Shown: in pieces, positions 1 to 10,206 of the stretch
Position numbering within the stretch: position 1 is the stretch's first letter
Layout of the letters: each line of letters starts with the position of its first letter
DNA from: an uncultured Verrucomicrobiota bacterium
Lineage (GTDB): Bacteria > Verrucomicrobiota > Verrucomicrobiia > Opitutales > Opitutaceae
NCBI GenBank assembly: GCA_903898675.1
Contig: CAIUGM010000022.1
Location: 288,293 to 352,292 of the forward strand
DNA: 64,000 bases
Direction of reading: 5' to 3'
The notes under the pieces: model-generated
The model's input: only the letters and a program-made list of their open reading frames with translations
What the model was told of the DNA's origin: nothing
Databases searched by the model: none
Position numbers and translations under genes: made by a program

Positions 1-774
1 TCCGATGTCTTCATGGTGGGGTCGTTCATCGGCTACTATGTCGGCCATCACGTCCCGGAAAACACGGTGTGGGGCGGGCTGGTCGTCCTGTTCGTGGCCA
101 TGGCGGGCTGCGCACTGCTGGGCATGATCATCGAGCGCCTTGCCTACCGGCCGCTCCGCGGGGCGGCCACGCTGAACGTCCTGATCACCGCCATCGGCGT
201 CTCGCTGCTCCTCGAGTATTCCGGCCAGGTCTTCTTCGGGGCCACGCCCCGCACCTTCCCCTCGGTGTTTCCCTCGACCAATTTCACCCTCGGCACCCTG
301 GTCATCTCGTCCAACCAGGTGGTCGTGATCGCCGTCGCCACCCTGCTCATGGTGGTGCTGGAGCTGATCGTCTTCCGGACCAAGATCGGCACGGCGATGC
401 GCGCCGTCTCGCTCAACCCCAAGGCCGCGCAGCTGGTGGGCGTCAACATCGACGTCGTCATCTCCTTCACCTTCGGCCTCGGCTCCGCCCTCGCCGCCGC
501 GGGCGGCGTCCTCTACGCGCTCAACTACCCGTCGATCGACCCGCTGATGGGCGTGATGCCCGGCCTCAAGGCCTTCGTCGCCGCCGTCCTCGGCGGCATC
601 GGCAACATCCCCGGCGCCGCACTCGGCGGCCTGCTGCTCGGGACGGTCGAGACCTTCGTGAACGGCAGCCAGTGGTCGACCTACAAGGACGCCATCGCCT
701 TCGCGATCCTCATCATCATCCTCCTCTTCCGCCCGGCCGGCCTGCTCGGCAAAGCAAGCGTGGAAAAGGTGTAG
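1..774 (+). CDS. livH: Branched-chain amino acid ABC transporter permease LivH (5' partial)
   Basis: Inner-membrane permease of the LivH family, which with LivM forms the channel of a high-affinity branched-chain amino acid importer. The frame is open from the first base of the window (S-D-V-F-M-V-G), so the true start lies upstream. About 257 residues remain of a family length near 290. The sequence is a run of hydrophobic segments with a cytoplasmic loop (RTKIGTAMRAVS) and the family signature LGGIGNIPGAALGG near the C-terminus. It is followed by livM, livG and livF on the same strand. The substrate-binding protein is not seen and may lie upstream of the window. A urea-type (UrtB) or other amide permease is less likely but cannot be excluded without the binding protein. 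Confidence 0.93.
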   Translation, partial: SDVFMVGSFIGYYVGHHVPENTVWGGLVVLFVAMAGCALLGMIIERLAYRPLRGAATLNVLITAIGVSLLLEYSGQVFFGATPRTFPSVFPSTNFTLGTLVISSNQVVVIAVATLLMVVLELIVFRTKIGTAMRAVSLNPKAAQLVGVNIDVVISFTFGLGSALAAAGGVLYALNYPSIDPLMGVMPGLKAFVAAVLGGIGNIPGAALGGLLLGTVETFVNGSQWSTYKDAIAFAILIIILLFRPAGLLGKASVEKV

Positions 775-847
775 GCTGTAAGTTGTAAGCTCCCCGCTAT
801 CGCCCAGATCCTTAAAGCTTAAAACTTATCCCTTAAACCCAGCGCCC

Positions 848-1788
848 ATGCCCAAGCCGCATCTTTATCTCCTCGCTGCGCTGCTGGCCGCCTTCGGGCT
901 CTCGTATTACTCGGACCGGCTTGATCCCTACTACCTCGACGTCCTCACCGGCATCGGCATCAACATCATCCTCGCCGTCTCCCTCAATCTGGTGAACGGC
1001 TACACCGGCCAGTTCTCCCTCGGGCACGCCGGGTTCATGTCGGTGGGCGCCTACCTTTCCGCGGGTGTCACCCTGTTTCTCGGGCCGAGACTGCTGGGTG
1101 AGGACGGCGGCACGGCCGTCACCCAGGGCGTCCTGTTTTTCTTCGCCCTCGTGGCGGGCGGCCTCGGCGCCGCGCTGGCCGGCCTGCTGGTCGGCGTGCC
1201 TTCCCTGCGCCTCAAGGGCGACTACCTCGCCCTCGTGACCCTCGGGTTCGGCGAGATCATCCGGGTGATTTTCCAGAACGTGGAGTTCCTCGGCGGCGCC
1301 CTCGGGCTCAACGGCATCCCCGCCTACACGACGATTTTCTGGGTGCTCGCGTTCGGCGCCCTCGCCGTCTTCACGGTCACGTGCCTCGTCAACTCGACCT
1401 ACGGGCGCGGGTTCCTCGCCACCAAGGACGATGAGATCGCCGCCGAGGCCGTCGGCCTCAACACGACGCGCTACAAGATCGTCGCCTTCGTCGTCGGCGC
1501 GTTCTTCGCCGGCGCCGCTGGCGGGCTCTACGGCCACTTCAAGATGACCATCACGCCCACCGGCTTCGACTTCACCAAGAGCATCGAGATCGTCGTCATG
1601 GTCATCCTCGGCGGCATGGGCAATACGCTCGGCGTCATTCTCGCCGCGATCCTCCTCACCCTGCTGCCCGAGGTCCTCCGGCCGATCGCCGAGTACCGGA
1701 TGATCCTCTACTCCTTCCTGCTGATCGTGCTCATGATCTCCCGGCCGCAGGGCCTGTTCAACTTCAAGTTCGGCCGCGCCAAGTCCTG

Positions 1789-1789
<1 letters not shown>
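848..1789 (+). CDS. livM: Branched-chain amino acid ABC transporter permease LivM
   Basis: Second permease of the Liv importer, 313 residues. It has the family motif SLGHAGFMSVGAY near residues 57-69, the loop GRGFLATKDDEIAAEAVGLN, and the C-terminal LGGMGNTLGVILAA segment that mirrors LivH. About nine hydrophobic segments are apparent. The ATG at 848 has no Shine-Dalgarno-like sequence ahead of it. The stop overlaps the livG start by one base (TGATG), indicating translational coupling. The short gap after livH (775-847) contains imperfect inverted CTTAAAGCTTAA-like sequence but no gene. Confidence 0.95.
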
Positions 1790-2610
<821 letters not shown>

Positions 2611-2722
2611 TGTCATTTTCGATTTTGGATTCTCGATTTTCGATTTCCAGTCGACCCACCTGGGTTGCCGTGCGCGCTTTCCGCTCAATCCAAAATCGAG
2701 AATCATAAGTCGAAAATCCCCG
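2611..2722. repeat. Long inverted repeat between livG and livF
   Basis: The left arm (about 2614-2647) and right arm (about 2688-2720) are imperfect reverse complements built from ATTTTCGA..GATTCTCGATTTT..GATT units, separated by about 40 bases. The whole fills the livG-livF gap. It is AT-rich against GC-rich neighbours. In the transcript it would fold into one long stem-loop. It could act in mRNA processing or relative expression of the two ATPases, but that is inference. Confidence 0.75.
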
Positions 2723-3430
2723 ATGCTCACCGTCACCAATCTCGAGGTCTGCTACGGCGCCATCAGCGCGCTGCGCGACGTGTCCTTCACCATCGAGGCC
2801 GGCCGGATCGTGACGCTCATCGGCGGCAACGGCGCGGGCAAGACCACCACGCTGCGGACCATTTCCGGCCTGCTCCGCGCCAAGCGCGGCAGCATCACCT
2901 TCAAGGGCGAGGAGATCACCAAGCTGCCGCCCCACCAGATCGTGGCCCGCGGGCTCTGCCATGTCCCCGAGGGCCGGATGGTGTTTTCCAACCTCACGGT
3001 GGACGAGAATCTCGCGATGGGCGCGTACCTCCAGTCCGACAAGGCGCGCATCGCCCAAAACCGCGAGTATGTCTTCAGCATCTTCCCGCGCCTGAAGGAG
3101 CGGCTCACCCAGGCGGCCGGCACCCTCTCCGGCGGCGAGCAGCAGATGCTGGCGATCGGCCGCGCCCTGATGGGCGACCCCAAGCTGCTGATGCTGGACG
3201 AGCCCTCGCTGGGCATCGCCCCCAAGCTCATCAGCACCATCTTCGAGAAGATCGTCGAGATCAACCGGGTCCAGGGCATCACCATCCTGCTGGTCGAACA
3301 GAACGCCAACCTCGCGCTCGAGGTTTCCCATGACGCCTACGTGCTCGAGACCGGCAGCATCGTGATGCGCGGGGCTTCCGCGGATTTGCGCAACAATCCC
3401 GAGCTCAAGGCCGCCTACCTCGGCGGTTGA
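2723..3430 (+). CDS. livF: Branched-chain amino acid ABC transporter ATPase LivF
   Basis: Second ATPase of the importer, 235 residues. Walker A GGNGAGKT is at 34-41, the signature LSGGEQQ at 135-141 and Walker B LLMLDEP at about 155-161. The length and the motif HVPEGRMVFSNLTVDENL are characteristic of LivF. It is the last gene of the operon. A stretch of GTAG-headed palindromes (3438-3588) follows and may serve as the 3' end of the transcript. No classical terminator with a T run is visible. Confidence 0.95.
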   Translation: MLTVTNLEVCYGAISALRDVSFTIEAGRIVTLIGGNGAGKTTTLRTISGLLRAKRGSITFKGEEITKLPPHQIVARGLCHVPEGRMVFSNLTVDENLAMGAYLQSDKARIAQNREYVFSIFPRLKERLTQAAGTLSGGEQQMLAIGRALMGDPKLLMLDEPSLGIAPKLISTIFEKIVEINRVQGITILLVEQNANLALEVSHDAYVLETGSIVMRGASADLRNNPELKAAYLGG

Positions 3431-3437
3431 GGCACTC

Positions 3438-3588
3438 GTAGCGCAGGCCTCCGGGCCTGCGCTGAATCGAGATCCTGGTAGGGCACAGGCTCGCTGCGCC
3501 CTCGGGGGCCTTGTCACGTTCGCAGGGCGCAGCCCCTCGACAAGCTCGGGGCCCTGAGCCAGTCGAACGGGCAAGTCTGCGCCCCTAC
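3438..3588. repeat. REP/BIME-like palindromic cluster with GTAG heads
   Basis: A first unit starts with GTAG at 3438 and forms a near-perfect hairpin (GCGCAGGCC, 3441-3449, pairing with GGCCTGCGC, 3454-3462). A second unit starts with GTAG at 3478 and the cluster closes with CTAC at 3585-3588. The terminal sequences GTAGGGCACAGGC... and ...GTCTGCGCCCCTAC are inverted relative to each other. The same GTAG...CTAC layout recurs at five other places in the window. Confidence 0.65.
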
Positions 3589-3646
3589 CGGCCGATCCAC
3601 CCGCCCGGTGCTTGCGAAACCCGGGCTCCCGCTCTAGCTTGCGGCC

Positions 3647-4363
3647 ATGACCCCGCGCTTTCTGCTTCCCCTCGGTTTGGCGCTCGCCGTCAACGCCGCG
3701 GCCGTCGTCGTCGACGTGAGCCTCCCCTACCGTGACTTGCACCTCAAGGATGGCACCGTGCTGGCGGAGGTGGCCATCAAGAGCTTCAACAGCACCGCCG
3801 AAACCGCCCTGCTGCTGGCCAACCGGCAGTTGATCAGCGTGCCGACCTCGCTGCTGCCCGAGGAAGTCCAGGCCCGCTTGAAGGAACTGGTCCCAAACCT
3901 GTCCAAGGAGGAGCAGGCCGCGGCCAAGGCCCGCGAAGCGGCGATTTACGACCAGGCCGCCAAGCGCGCCGAACACCGGCAGGAGGTGGCCGAGGAGGAG
4001 GCCCGGAAGGACCGTGAAGCCAGTCGAAACCTGAACGTGAAGCTGGCCGAAACCGACGCCACCCGGAAGGACAAGGTGCTCGAGGACGTCGCCAAGGTGG
4101 CCGCCAAACAGGCGAAGGTCTATTTCAACTACCAGGACGACCCGCTTTCGAACATCGGGGCGGTGACCGGTTCCGACCTGCAGCTGGACGATCCCGAGCC
4201 GGTGCCAGGCTGGTCGGGCCGCTACCGGGTCAACGGCACCGCGTACCGCCGTTACATCACCAACCAGGGCAGCGGCTTTGGCCGGGGCGCCAAGGAGTTT
4301 GAGATGCTGATCCAGACCTCGGAAACGAAGCAGCCGGAGATCGTCGACATCCGGGTGAAATAA
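3647..4363 (+). CDS. Secreted protein with charged coiled-coil, unknown function
   Basis: A 238-residue protein of unrecognised family. The N-terminus (MTPRFLLPLGLALAVNAAAV) is a signal peptide. Residues about 22-75 resemble a small beta domain (LHLKDGTVLAEVAIKSF). Residues about 80-150 are very rich in E, K, A and R and should form a long helix or coiled coil. The C-terminal 80 residues are globular and end in EIVDIRVK. A strong terminator follows at 4401, so it is probably monocistronic. It is likely periplasmic. No function is assigned. Confidence 0.8.
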   Translation: MTPRFLLPLGLALAVNAAAVVVDVSLPYRDLHLKDGTVLAEVAIKSFNSTAETALLLANRQLISVPTSLLPEEVQARLKELVPNLSKEEQAAAKAREAAIYDQAAKRAEHRQEVAEEEARKDREASRNLNVKLAETDATRKDKVLEDVAKVAAKQAKVYFNYQDDPLSNIGAVTGSDLQLDDPEPVPGWSGRYRVNGTAYRRYITNQGSGFGRGAKEFEMLIQTSETKQPEIVDIRVK

Positions 4364-4400
4364 CCGGACAAGACCCCAGTCTTGCCCCCTTGATTTTTGG

Positions 4401-4432
4401 CGGGCGGCCAGTAAGTTGGCCGCCCTTTTCCT
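4401..4432 (+). terminator. Rho-independent terminator
   Basis: GGGCGGCCA (4402-4410) pairs with TGGCCGCCC (4417-4425) around a short loop and is followed by a T-rich run (TTTTCCTTTTCC). It lies 38 bases after the preceding stop and just before the htpG leader, so it should separate the two transcripts. Confidence 0.85.
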
Positions 4433-4477
4433 TTTCCGACCCTCTCAACTCTCAACCACCCACTCGCAACTTTTCCC

Positions 4478-6319
4478 ATGTCCACCTCCACACCGCAGAA
4501 ATTCGAGTTCCAAGCCGAGATCAAGCAGCTGCTCGATATCGTCATCCATTCGCTCTACACCGAGAAGGAGATCTTCGTCCGCGAGCTGGTTTCCAACGCC
4601 TCCGACGCCCTGGAGAAGCTGCGTCACACCCAGCTGACCGAGAAGGACATCCTCGACGACAAGGTCGCCCTGGAGATCAACCTCACCACCGACGACCAGG
4701 CCAAGACCCTCACGATTCAGGACACCGGCGTCGGCATGACCCGCGCCGAGCTCGTCGAAAACCTGGGCACCATCGCCCACTCCGGCTCGAAAGCCTTCCT
4801 CAAGGCCCTCGGCGAGGGCGACCAGAAGAACACCAGCCTGATCGGCCAGTTCGGCGTGGGCTTCTACTCCGCCTTCATGGTCGCCAAGAGCGTCAAGGTC
4901 TACGCCCGTTCCTGGCGCACCGGCGAGCCCGGCCATGTCTGGTCGAGCGACGGCTCGGGCAGCTATGAGATCGAGGAGGTCGAGGGCCTGGCCCGCGGCT
5001 CCAAGATCGTGATCGAGCTCAAGGACGAGTGCGCCGAGTACGCGAGCGACGGCCGCATCAAGGAAATCCTCGAGCGCTACAGCGCGTTCGTCTCGTTCCC
5101 GATCAACCTGAACGGGAAACACGTCAACACCGTCACGGCCCTCTGGCTGCGCGGCAAAAATGAGATCAAGGACGAGGAGTACAACGAATTCTACAAGTTC
5201 CAGGCCCACGCCTACGAGGACCCGATGCTGCGCCTGCACTTCAGCGCCGACGCCCCGCTGGCGATCAACGCCCTGCTGTTCGTGCCGCAGGAGAACACCG
5301 AGCGGATGGGCTTTGCCCGCCTCGAGCCGTCCGTCGCACTCTACTGCCGCAAGGTCCTCATCGACGCCGCGCCGAAGGACCTGCTGCCGGAGTGGCTGCG
5401 CTTCCTCAAGGGCGTCGTCGACAGCGAGGACCTCACGCTCAACATCTCCCGCGAGACGATGCAGGACAAGGCCCTCATCGACAAGCTGGGAAAGGTGATC
5501 ACCAAGCGTTTCCTCAAGTTCCTCGACGAGGAGGCCACGCAGCGGCCGGATTCCTTCCTCAAGTTCTACGCCCAGTTCGGCATCTTCCTCAAGGAGGGCG
5601 CCGCGATGGACTTCACCCACAAGGACCAGCTCGTGAAGCTGCTGCGCTTCGAGTCGTCCCTGACCGACAAGACCAAGTCCACCTCACTCGCCGACTACGT
5701 CACGCGGATGGGCTCCGAGCAGAAGGAAATCTATTACCTCGTCGGGGCCAATCGCACGGCCATCGAGAGCGGTCCCTACCTCGAGGCCTTCAAGGCCCGC
5801 AACCTCGAGGTGCTGTTCTGCTACGAGCCGGTCGACGAGTACGTGATGAACAACGTTCGCGAATTCGACGGCAAGAAGCTCATCGCCGCCGACCACGCCG
5901 ATGTGAAGCTCGCCGAGATCCCGAAGCCCGAGGGTGCGCTCAGCGAGGCCGACACGAAGACGCTGACCGCCTGGATCAAGGAATCCCTGGGCGACCGCGT
6001 CACCGAGGTGAAGGCCAGCGACCGCCTGGTCGACTCGCCCGCCCTGGCGATCAACTCCGACAAGTTCATGTCCGCCCACATGCGCCGCATGATGAAGGCC
6101 ATGAACAAGGACGGCGTCGACCTGCCGCAGCGCGTGAACCTGGAGATCAACCCGCGTTCCGCCGTGATGAAGCGCCTTTTCGAGACCCACACCGCCGCGC
6201 CGGAAAAGGCGAAGCTCGTCGCCGAGCAGATCCTCGACAACGCCCTCATCTCCGCCGGAATGCTGGAAGACGCCACGCCCATGGTGGCGCGGATGTACAA
6301 GCTGCTGGAATCAGTCTGA
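4478..6319 (+). CDS. htpG: Molecular chaperone HtpG (Hsp90)
   Basis: Bacterial Hsp90, 613 residues, an ATP-dependent dimeric cytoplasmic chaperone. The GHKL ATP-binding domain is intact: the N-box containing SNASDALEKLR, then DTGVGMT, and the lid/glycine motif GQFGVGFYSAFM. The middle domain carries the conserved SxxISRE-type segment (LTLNISRETMQ), which includes the catalytic-loop arginine. The C-terminal dimerisation domain ends in MVARMYKLLESV. Length is usual for the family. The ATG at 4478 is preceded by a C/T-rich leader with no Shine-Dalgarno sequence. It appears monocistronic. Confidence 0.97.
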   Translation: MSTSTPQKFEFQAEIKQLLDIVIHSLYTEKEIFVRELVSNASDALEKLRHTQLTEKDILDDKVALEINLTTDDQAKTLTIQDTGVGMTRAELVENLGTIAHSGSKAFLKALGEGDQKNTSLIGQFGVGFYSAFMVAKSVKVYARSWRTGEPGHVWSSDGSGSYEIEEVEGLARGSKIVIELKDECAEYASDGRIKEILERYSAFVSFPINLNGKHVNTVTALWLRGKNEIKDEEYNEFYKFQAHAYEDPMLRLHFSADAPLAINALLFVPQENTERMGFARLEPSVALYCRKVLIDAAPKDLLPEWLRFLKGVVDSEDLTLNISRETMQDKALIDKLGKVITKRFLKFLDEEATQRPDSFLKFYAQFGIFLKEGAAMDFTHKDQLVKLLRFESSLTDKTKSTSLADYVTRMGSEQKEIYYLVGANRTAIESGPYLEAFKARNLEVLFCYEPVDEYVMNNVREFDGKKLIAADHADVKLAEIPKPEGALSEADTKTLTAWIKESLGDRVTEVKASDRLVDSPALAINSDKFMSAHMRRMMKAMNKDGVDLPQRVNLEINPRSAVMKRLFETHTAAPEKAKLVAEQILDNALISAGMLEDATPMVARMYKLLESV

Positions 6320-6438
6320 GGCCGGGGGTTGCCCTGACCGACCGTCGGCAGGCCAAGGCCGTTGAGGGCAACGGCGGCTGTTACACGCCAAGGTGTTCCG
6401 ATGTAATTTCAGCAATCCTGAAACCAAGTCGGCGCCGT

Positions 6439-6505
6439 GTAGCCGGGGTCGTTGACCCCGGTGCTCTTATGTCCGTGAACCAAACCGGGGTCAGCGACCC
6501 CGGTT
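6439..6505. repeat. Paired GTAG-headed hairpins
   Basis: GTAG at 6439-6442 is followed by the perfect hairpin CCGGGGTC (6443-6450), loop GTT, GACCCCGG (6454-6461). After 23 bases the same hairpin recurs with loop AGC (6485-6503). The second copy lacks the closing CTAC. The rest of 6320-6584 holds no gene. Confidence 0.7.
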
Positions 6506-6584
6506 AAAGATTTATTGAGATGCTCGCCCCCCATTCCCCGGAATTTTCGGTCGCCAAACCCGCCGTGTCATAACTGAATTTGGC

Positions 6585-9500
6585 ATGCATCGACTGCTCC
6601 GTCTGCTTCTCATCGCGACCGTCGGCCTCGCCAGCGGTTTTTCCGCCGAAAAAAGCCCCGATTCCCCCGCCCGGCTGCTCCGCTTCCCGGCGACCAATGG
6701 CAAGGCGATCGTCTTCTCCTATGCGGGACAGCTCTACACTGTCGCCGCCGAGGGTGGCACCGCCCGCCGCCTGACCAGCGGCCCGGGCTACGCGGTTTTC
6801 CCACGCTTTTCCAACGACGGGACCGAACTTGCCTTCACCGCCCAGTACGACGGCAACACCGAGGTCTACGTCATGCCGGCCGACGGCGGCACGCCGCAGC
6901 GCCTGACCACCTCGGCGACGCTGGGTCGCGACGACCTCGCCGACCGCATGGGCCCGAACAACCTCGTCATGGGCTGGCGCAACACCGCCCAGGAAGTCGT
7001 CTACCGCTCGCGCTGGCGCTCGTTCAACCCGTTCATCGGCCAGCTCAACACCGTCGGGCTCGACGGCGACGTGCCGACGCAGCTCCCGGTGCCGCGCGGC
7101 GGCTTCGTGTCCTTTTCCCCCGACGACACCAAGATCGCCTACAACCGCGTCTTCCGGGAATTCCGGACGTGGAAGCAGTACCGCGGCGGCATGGCCGACG
7201 ACATCTGGATCTTCGACCTCAAGACCGGGGCGCTCGAGAACATCACCAACAACGCGGCCCAGGACATTTTCCCGATGTGGGCCCCGAACGGCCGGATCTA
7301 TTTCGTTTCCGAGCGGACCTCCCGCGCCAACCTCTTCAGCTACGACCTCGCGACCAAGCAGACGAAGCAGCTGACGAGCTTCACCGATTACGACGTGAAG
7401 TTCCCCTCGCTCGGCGCCGGCGCGATCGTTTTCGAACAGGCCGGCCAGATCTGGAAATTCAACCTCGCGACGGAAAAGGCCGCCCCCGTCCCCATCGCCC
7501 TGCATGAGGACCTGCCCAACACCCGGCCCGCGCTCGTGAACGTCGGCAAGTATGTCACGACGGTGAACCTCGCGCCCGACGGCCAGCGTGTGACGGTCGT
7601 GGCTCGCGGCGACGTTTTCTCCGTGCCGGCCAAGGACGGGCCGACCCGCAACCTCACGCAGACGTCCGGCGTGCACGAGCGCGACGCCAGCTGGTCCCCG
7701 GACGGCAAATGGATCGCCTACCTGTCCGATGCCAGCGGGGAAAACGAACTCTACGTCCAGGCGCAGGACGGCCGCAGTCCGGCGGTGAAGGTCACCACGG
7801 ACGCCGACACCTATTACTTCACCCCGGTCTGGTCGCCTGACTCCAAGAAACTGCTGTGGTCCGACCGGAAGCAACGCCTGCGCTTTGTGGCGGTCGAATC
7901 GAAGGCGGTCACCACCGTGGACGAAAATCCGGACGCCCCGATCCGCCAGTACAACTGGGCCCCCGATTCCTCGTGGATCACCTGGGTGCGCAACGAGCAC
8001 GGCACGCTCGCGAAGGTCATGCTCTATGGCGTCGCGGACAAGCAGACCCTGGCGGTCACGGACGGCTGGTATGAATCCAGCGCCCCGGCCTTCAGTGACG
8101 ACGGCAAGTGGCTGCTCTTCTCCTCGGCCCGCGACTACGACCCGATCTATTCGGACACCGAGTGGAACCACGCCTACCAGGACATGGAGCGGGTTTACCT
8201 CGTCGCCCTGGCGAAGGACACGCCCTCGCCCTTCGCGCCGAAAAGCGACGAGGTCGGGGTGACCAAGGAGGAGGAGAAGAAAGCCGCCGACGAGAAACCC
8301 GACGCCGCGAAGCCCGGGGAGAAAAAGGATGCGGCCAGGAAACCCGCCATCGTCGTGAAGGTGGATCCCGCCGGGCTGGCCGAGCGGACCATCAGCCTGC
8401 CGGTGAAGTCGTCGAACTACGGCGACCTGCGGATGATCGGCGACAAGGTCTACTACAGCCGCACTCCCGGCGGCCCGCAGATCGGCGGCGGCGGGGGCGA
8501 AGGCTTCGGCGGCTCCACCGTGACCAAGACGATGCTCGCGGTCTATGACCTGAAGGCCCGCAAGGAGACGGAGCTCGGCAATTTCGACGGCTTCGACATC
8601 TCCGCGAACGGCAAGAAAATGCTGGTTCGCTCCGGCCACGATTTCTCCCTCATCGACGTACCCTCGGCCAGGATCGAGCTGAAGCCGGAGTCGAAGCTCG
8701 ACCTGTCCGGCCTCGAGGTCCGGCTCGACCGCCGGGCCGAGTGGGCGCAGATCTTCAACGAGAGCTGGCGCCAGATGCGCGATTTCTTCTACGCGCCGAA
8801 CATGCACGGCGTCGACTGGCCGGCCGTGCGCCAGAAATACGGCGCGCTCCTGCCCGCGGTGGCCACCCGCAACGACCTCACCTACCTCATCGGCGAAATG
8901 ATCGGCGAGCTGCACATCGGCCACGCCTACGTGGGCGGCGGCGACCGCAGCGAGGCGCCCCGGATCAAGACCGGCCTGCTCGGCGCCGAGGTGTCACGCG
9001 ACCCGGCCAGCCGCGCCTATCGCATCGACAAGATCCTGCCCGGGGAAAACTGGCAGACCAAGACGCGCTCCCCGCTCACGGAGCTGGGCGTCAACGTGGC
9101 CGCCGGCGACTACATCCTCGCGGTCAACGGCCAGCCGGTGCGGGAAATGGCGAACCTCTACTCCGCGCTCGTCGGCACGGTCGGCAAACAGGTGGTGCTG
9201 CGCGTCAACAGCCAGCCCGTGGACGAGGGCGCCCGCGACATCACCATCGTGCCCATCGCCGATGAATCCGCGCTGTACTACGACGCGTGGGTTCAGGGCA
9301 ACATCGACTACGTCACCCGGAAAACGGACGGCAAGGTCGGCTACCTGCACATTCCGGACATGGGCCCCGAGGGGTTGAACGAGTTTGTCCGCCGCTATTA
9401 CCCGCAGCTCAACAAGCAGGCGCTGATCGTCGACGTGCGCGGCAACGGCGGCGGCAATGTCTCGCCCATGATCATCGAGCGCCTCCGGCGCGAGCTGACC

Positions 9501-9944
9501 ATGATCAACATCCGGCGCAACGGCACGCCGACCACCAATCCCGGCGGCATGGTCCTCGGGCCGAAGGTGACGCTGATGAACGAATACTCCGCCTCGGACG
9601 GTGACCTCTTCCCCTATCGCTTCCGCGAAAACGGCCTCGGCAAACTGATCGGCAAGCGCTCGTGGGGCGGCGTGGTAGGCATCACCGGCACCCTGCCCTT
9701 CACCGACGGCGGCTCCCTGACCAAGCCGGAATTCGCCCCCTACGCCAAGGACGGCAAGAGCTGGATCATCGAGGGCCACGGCGTCGACCCCGACATCGTG
9801 GTGGACAACGACCCCGCCCGGGAATTCCGCGGGGAGGACCAGCAGCTCGACAAGGGCATCGAGGTCATCCTCGACGAACTAAAGACCCAGGGCCGCACGC
9901 TGCCGCCCCCGCCCGCGTGGCCGGACAAGTCGTTGAAGAACTGA
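6585..9944 (+). CDS. Tricorn-type S41 protease with propeller and PDZ domains, exported
   Basis: A 1119-residue tricorn protease homologue with a signal peptide (MHRLLRLLLIATVGLASGFSA). The N-terminal two thirds are WD/TolB-like propeller repeats (FPRFSNDGTELAFTAQYDGN, DASWSPDGKWIAYLSD). A Lys/Glu/Ala-rich insert lies near residues 560-590. The C-terminal part has the tricorn core domain with EMIGELHIGHAYVGGG (catalytic His region), a PDZ domain (GDYILAVNGQPV) and the serine segment NEYSASDGD at residues 999-1007. Either S1002 or S1004 is the expected nucleophile. These enzymes degrade oligopeptides. Archaeal tricorn is cytosolic, whereas the signal here points to the periplasm. A perfect terminator follows. 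Confidence 0.92.
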   Translation: MHRLLRLLLIATVGLASGFSAEKSPDSPARLLRFPATNGKAIVFSYAGQLYTVAAEGGTARRLTSGPGYAVFPRFSNDGTELAFTAQYDGNTEVYVMPADGGTPQRLTTSATLGRDDLADRMGPNNLVMGWRNTAQEVVYRSRWRSFNPFIGQLNTVGLDGDVPTQLPVPRGGFVSFSPDDTKIAYNRVFREFRTWKQYRGGMADDIWIFDLKTGALENITNNAAQDIFPMWAPNGRIYFVSERTSRANLFSYDLATKQTKQLTSFTDYDVKFPSLGAGAIVFEQAGQIWKFNLATEKAAPVPIALHEDLPNTRPALVNVGKYVTTVNLAPDGQRVTVVARGDVFSVPAKDGPTRNLTQTSGVHERDASWSPDGKWIAYLSDASGENELYVQAQDGRSPAVKVTTDADTYYFTPVWSPDSKKLLWSDRKQRLRFVAVESKAVTTVDENPDAPIRQYNWAPDSSWITWVRNEHGTLAKVMLYGVADKQTLAVTDGWYESSAPAFSDDGKWLLFSSARDYDPIYSDTEWNHAYQDMERVYLVALAKDTPSPFAPKSDEVGVTKEEEKKAADEKPDAAKPGEKKDAARKPAIVVKVDPAGLAERTISLPVKSSNYGDLRMIGDKVYYSRTPGGPQIGGGGGEGFGGSTVTKTMLAVYDLKARKETELGNFDGFDISANGKKMLVRSGHDFSLIDVPSARIELKPESKLDLSGLEVRLDRRAEWAQIFNESWRQMRDFFYAPNMHGVDWPAVRQKYGALLPAVATRNDLTYLIGEMIGELHIGHAYVGGGDRSEAPRIKTGLLGAEVSRDPASRAYRIDKILPGENWQTKTRSPLTELGVNVAAGDYILAVNGQPVREMANLYSALVGTVGKQVVLRVNSQPVDEGARDITIVPIADESALYYDAWVQGNIDYVTRKTDGKVGYLHIPDMGPEGLNEFVRRYYPQLNKQALIVDVRGNGGGNVSPMIIERLRRELTMINIRRNGTPTTNPGGMVLGPKVTLMNEYSASDGDLFPYRFRENGLGKLIGKRSWGGVVGITGTLPFTDGGSLTKPEFAPYAKDGKSWIIEGHGVDPDIVVDNDPAREFRGEDQQLDKGIEVILDELKTQGRTLPPPPAWPDKSLKN

Positions 9945-9970
9945 ACCTCGACTTGGAGTCCCAGCGTCAA

Positions 9971-9997
9971 GGCGAGGCCAACCGGCCTCGCCTTTTT
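9971..9997 (+). terminator. Rho-independent terminator of the tricorn protease gene
   Basis: Perfect 9-bp stem GGCGAGGCC (9971-9979) and GGCCTCGCC (9984-9992), loop AACC, then TTTTT (9993-9997). It lies 26 bases after the stop. Confidence 0.93.
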
Positions 9998-10051
9998 CAT
10001 GCCAAGATCCCCCGGACAAGCGAATTATCCCGGAGGCGGCTTAAGATTCCT

Positions 10052-10148
10052 GTAGCCGCGCTTGAGTCTGCGTTCCGAGCGCCGCAGGGCGCGACAAGAC
10101 CGGGGCCGCAGGCAACCGGAACAAGCGTGGTTCCGGCAGCGCGGCTAC
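10052..10148. repeat. BIME-like element, copy of the GTAGCCGCG family
   Basis: Starts GTAGCCGCGCTTGAGTCTGC and ends GCAGCGCGGCTAC, so the termini are inverted repeats of each other. The first 28 bases are almost identical (27 of 28) to the reverse complement of the element ending at 59088. It separates the tricorn gene from the convergent MamK-like gene. Confidence 0.8.
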
Positions 10149-10206
10149 TCATAAAAGCGCCGCCGGTTTTCACCGAGGGCGCGAAAGGGCGAAAGACTGC
10201 ACCGGC

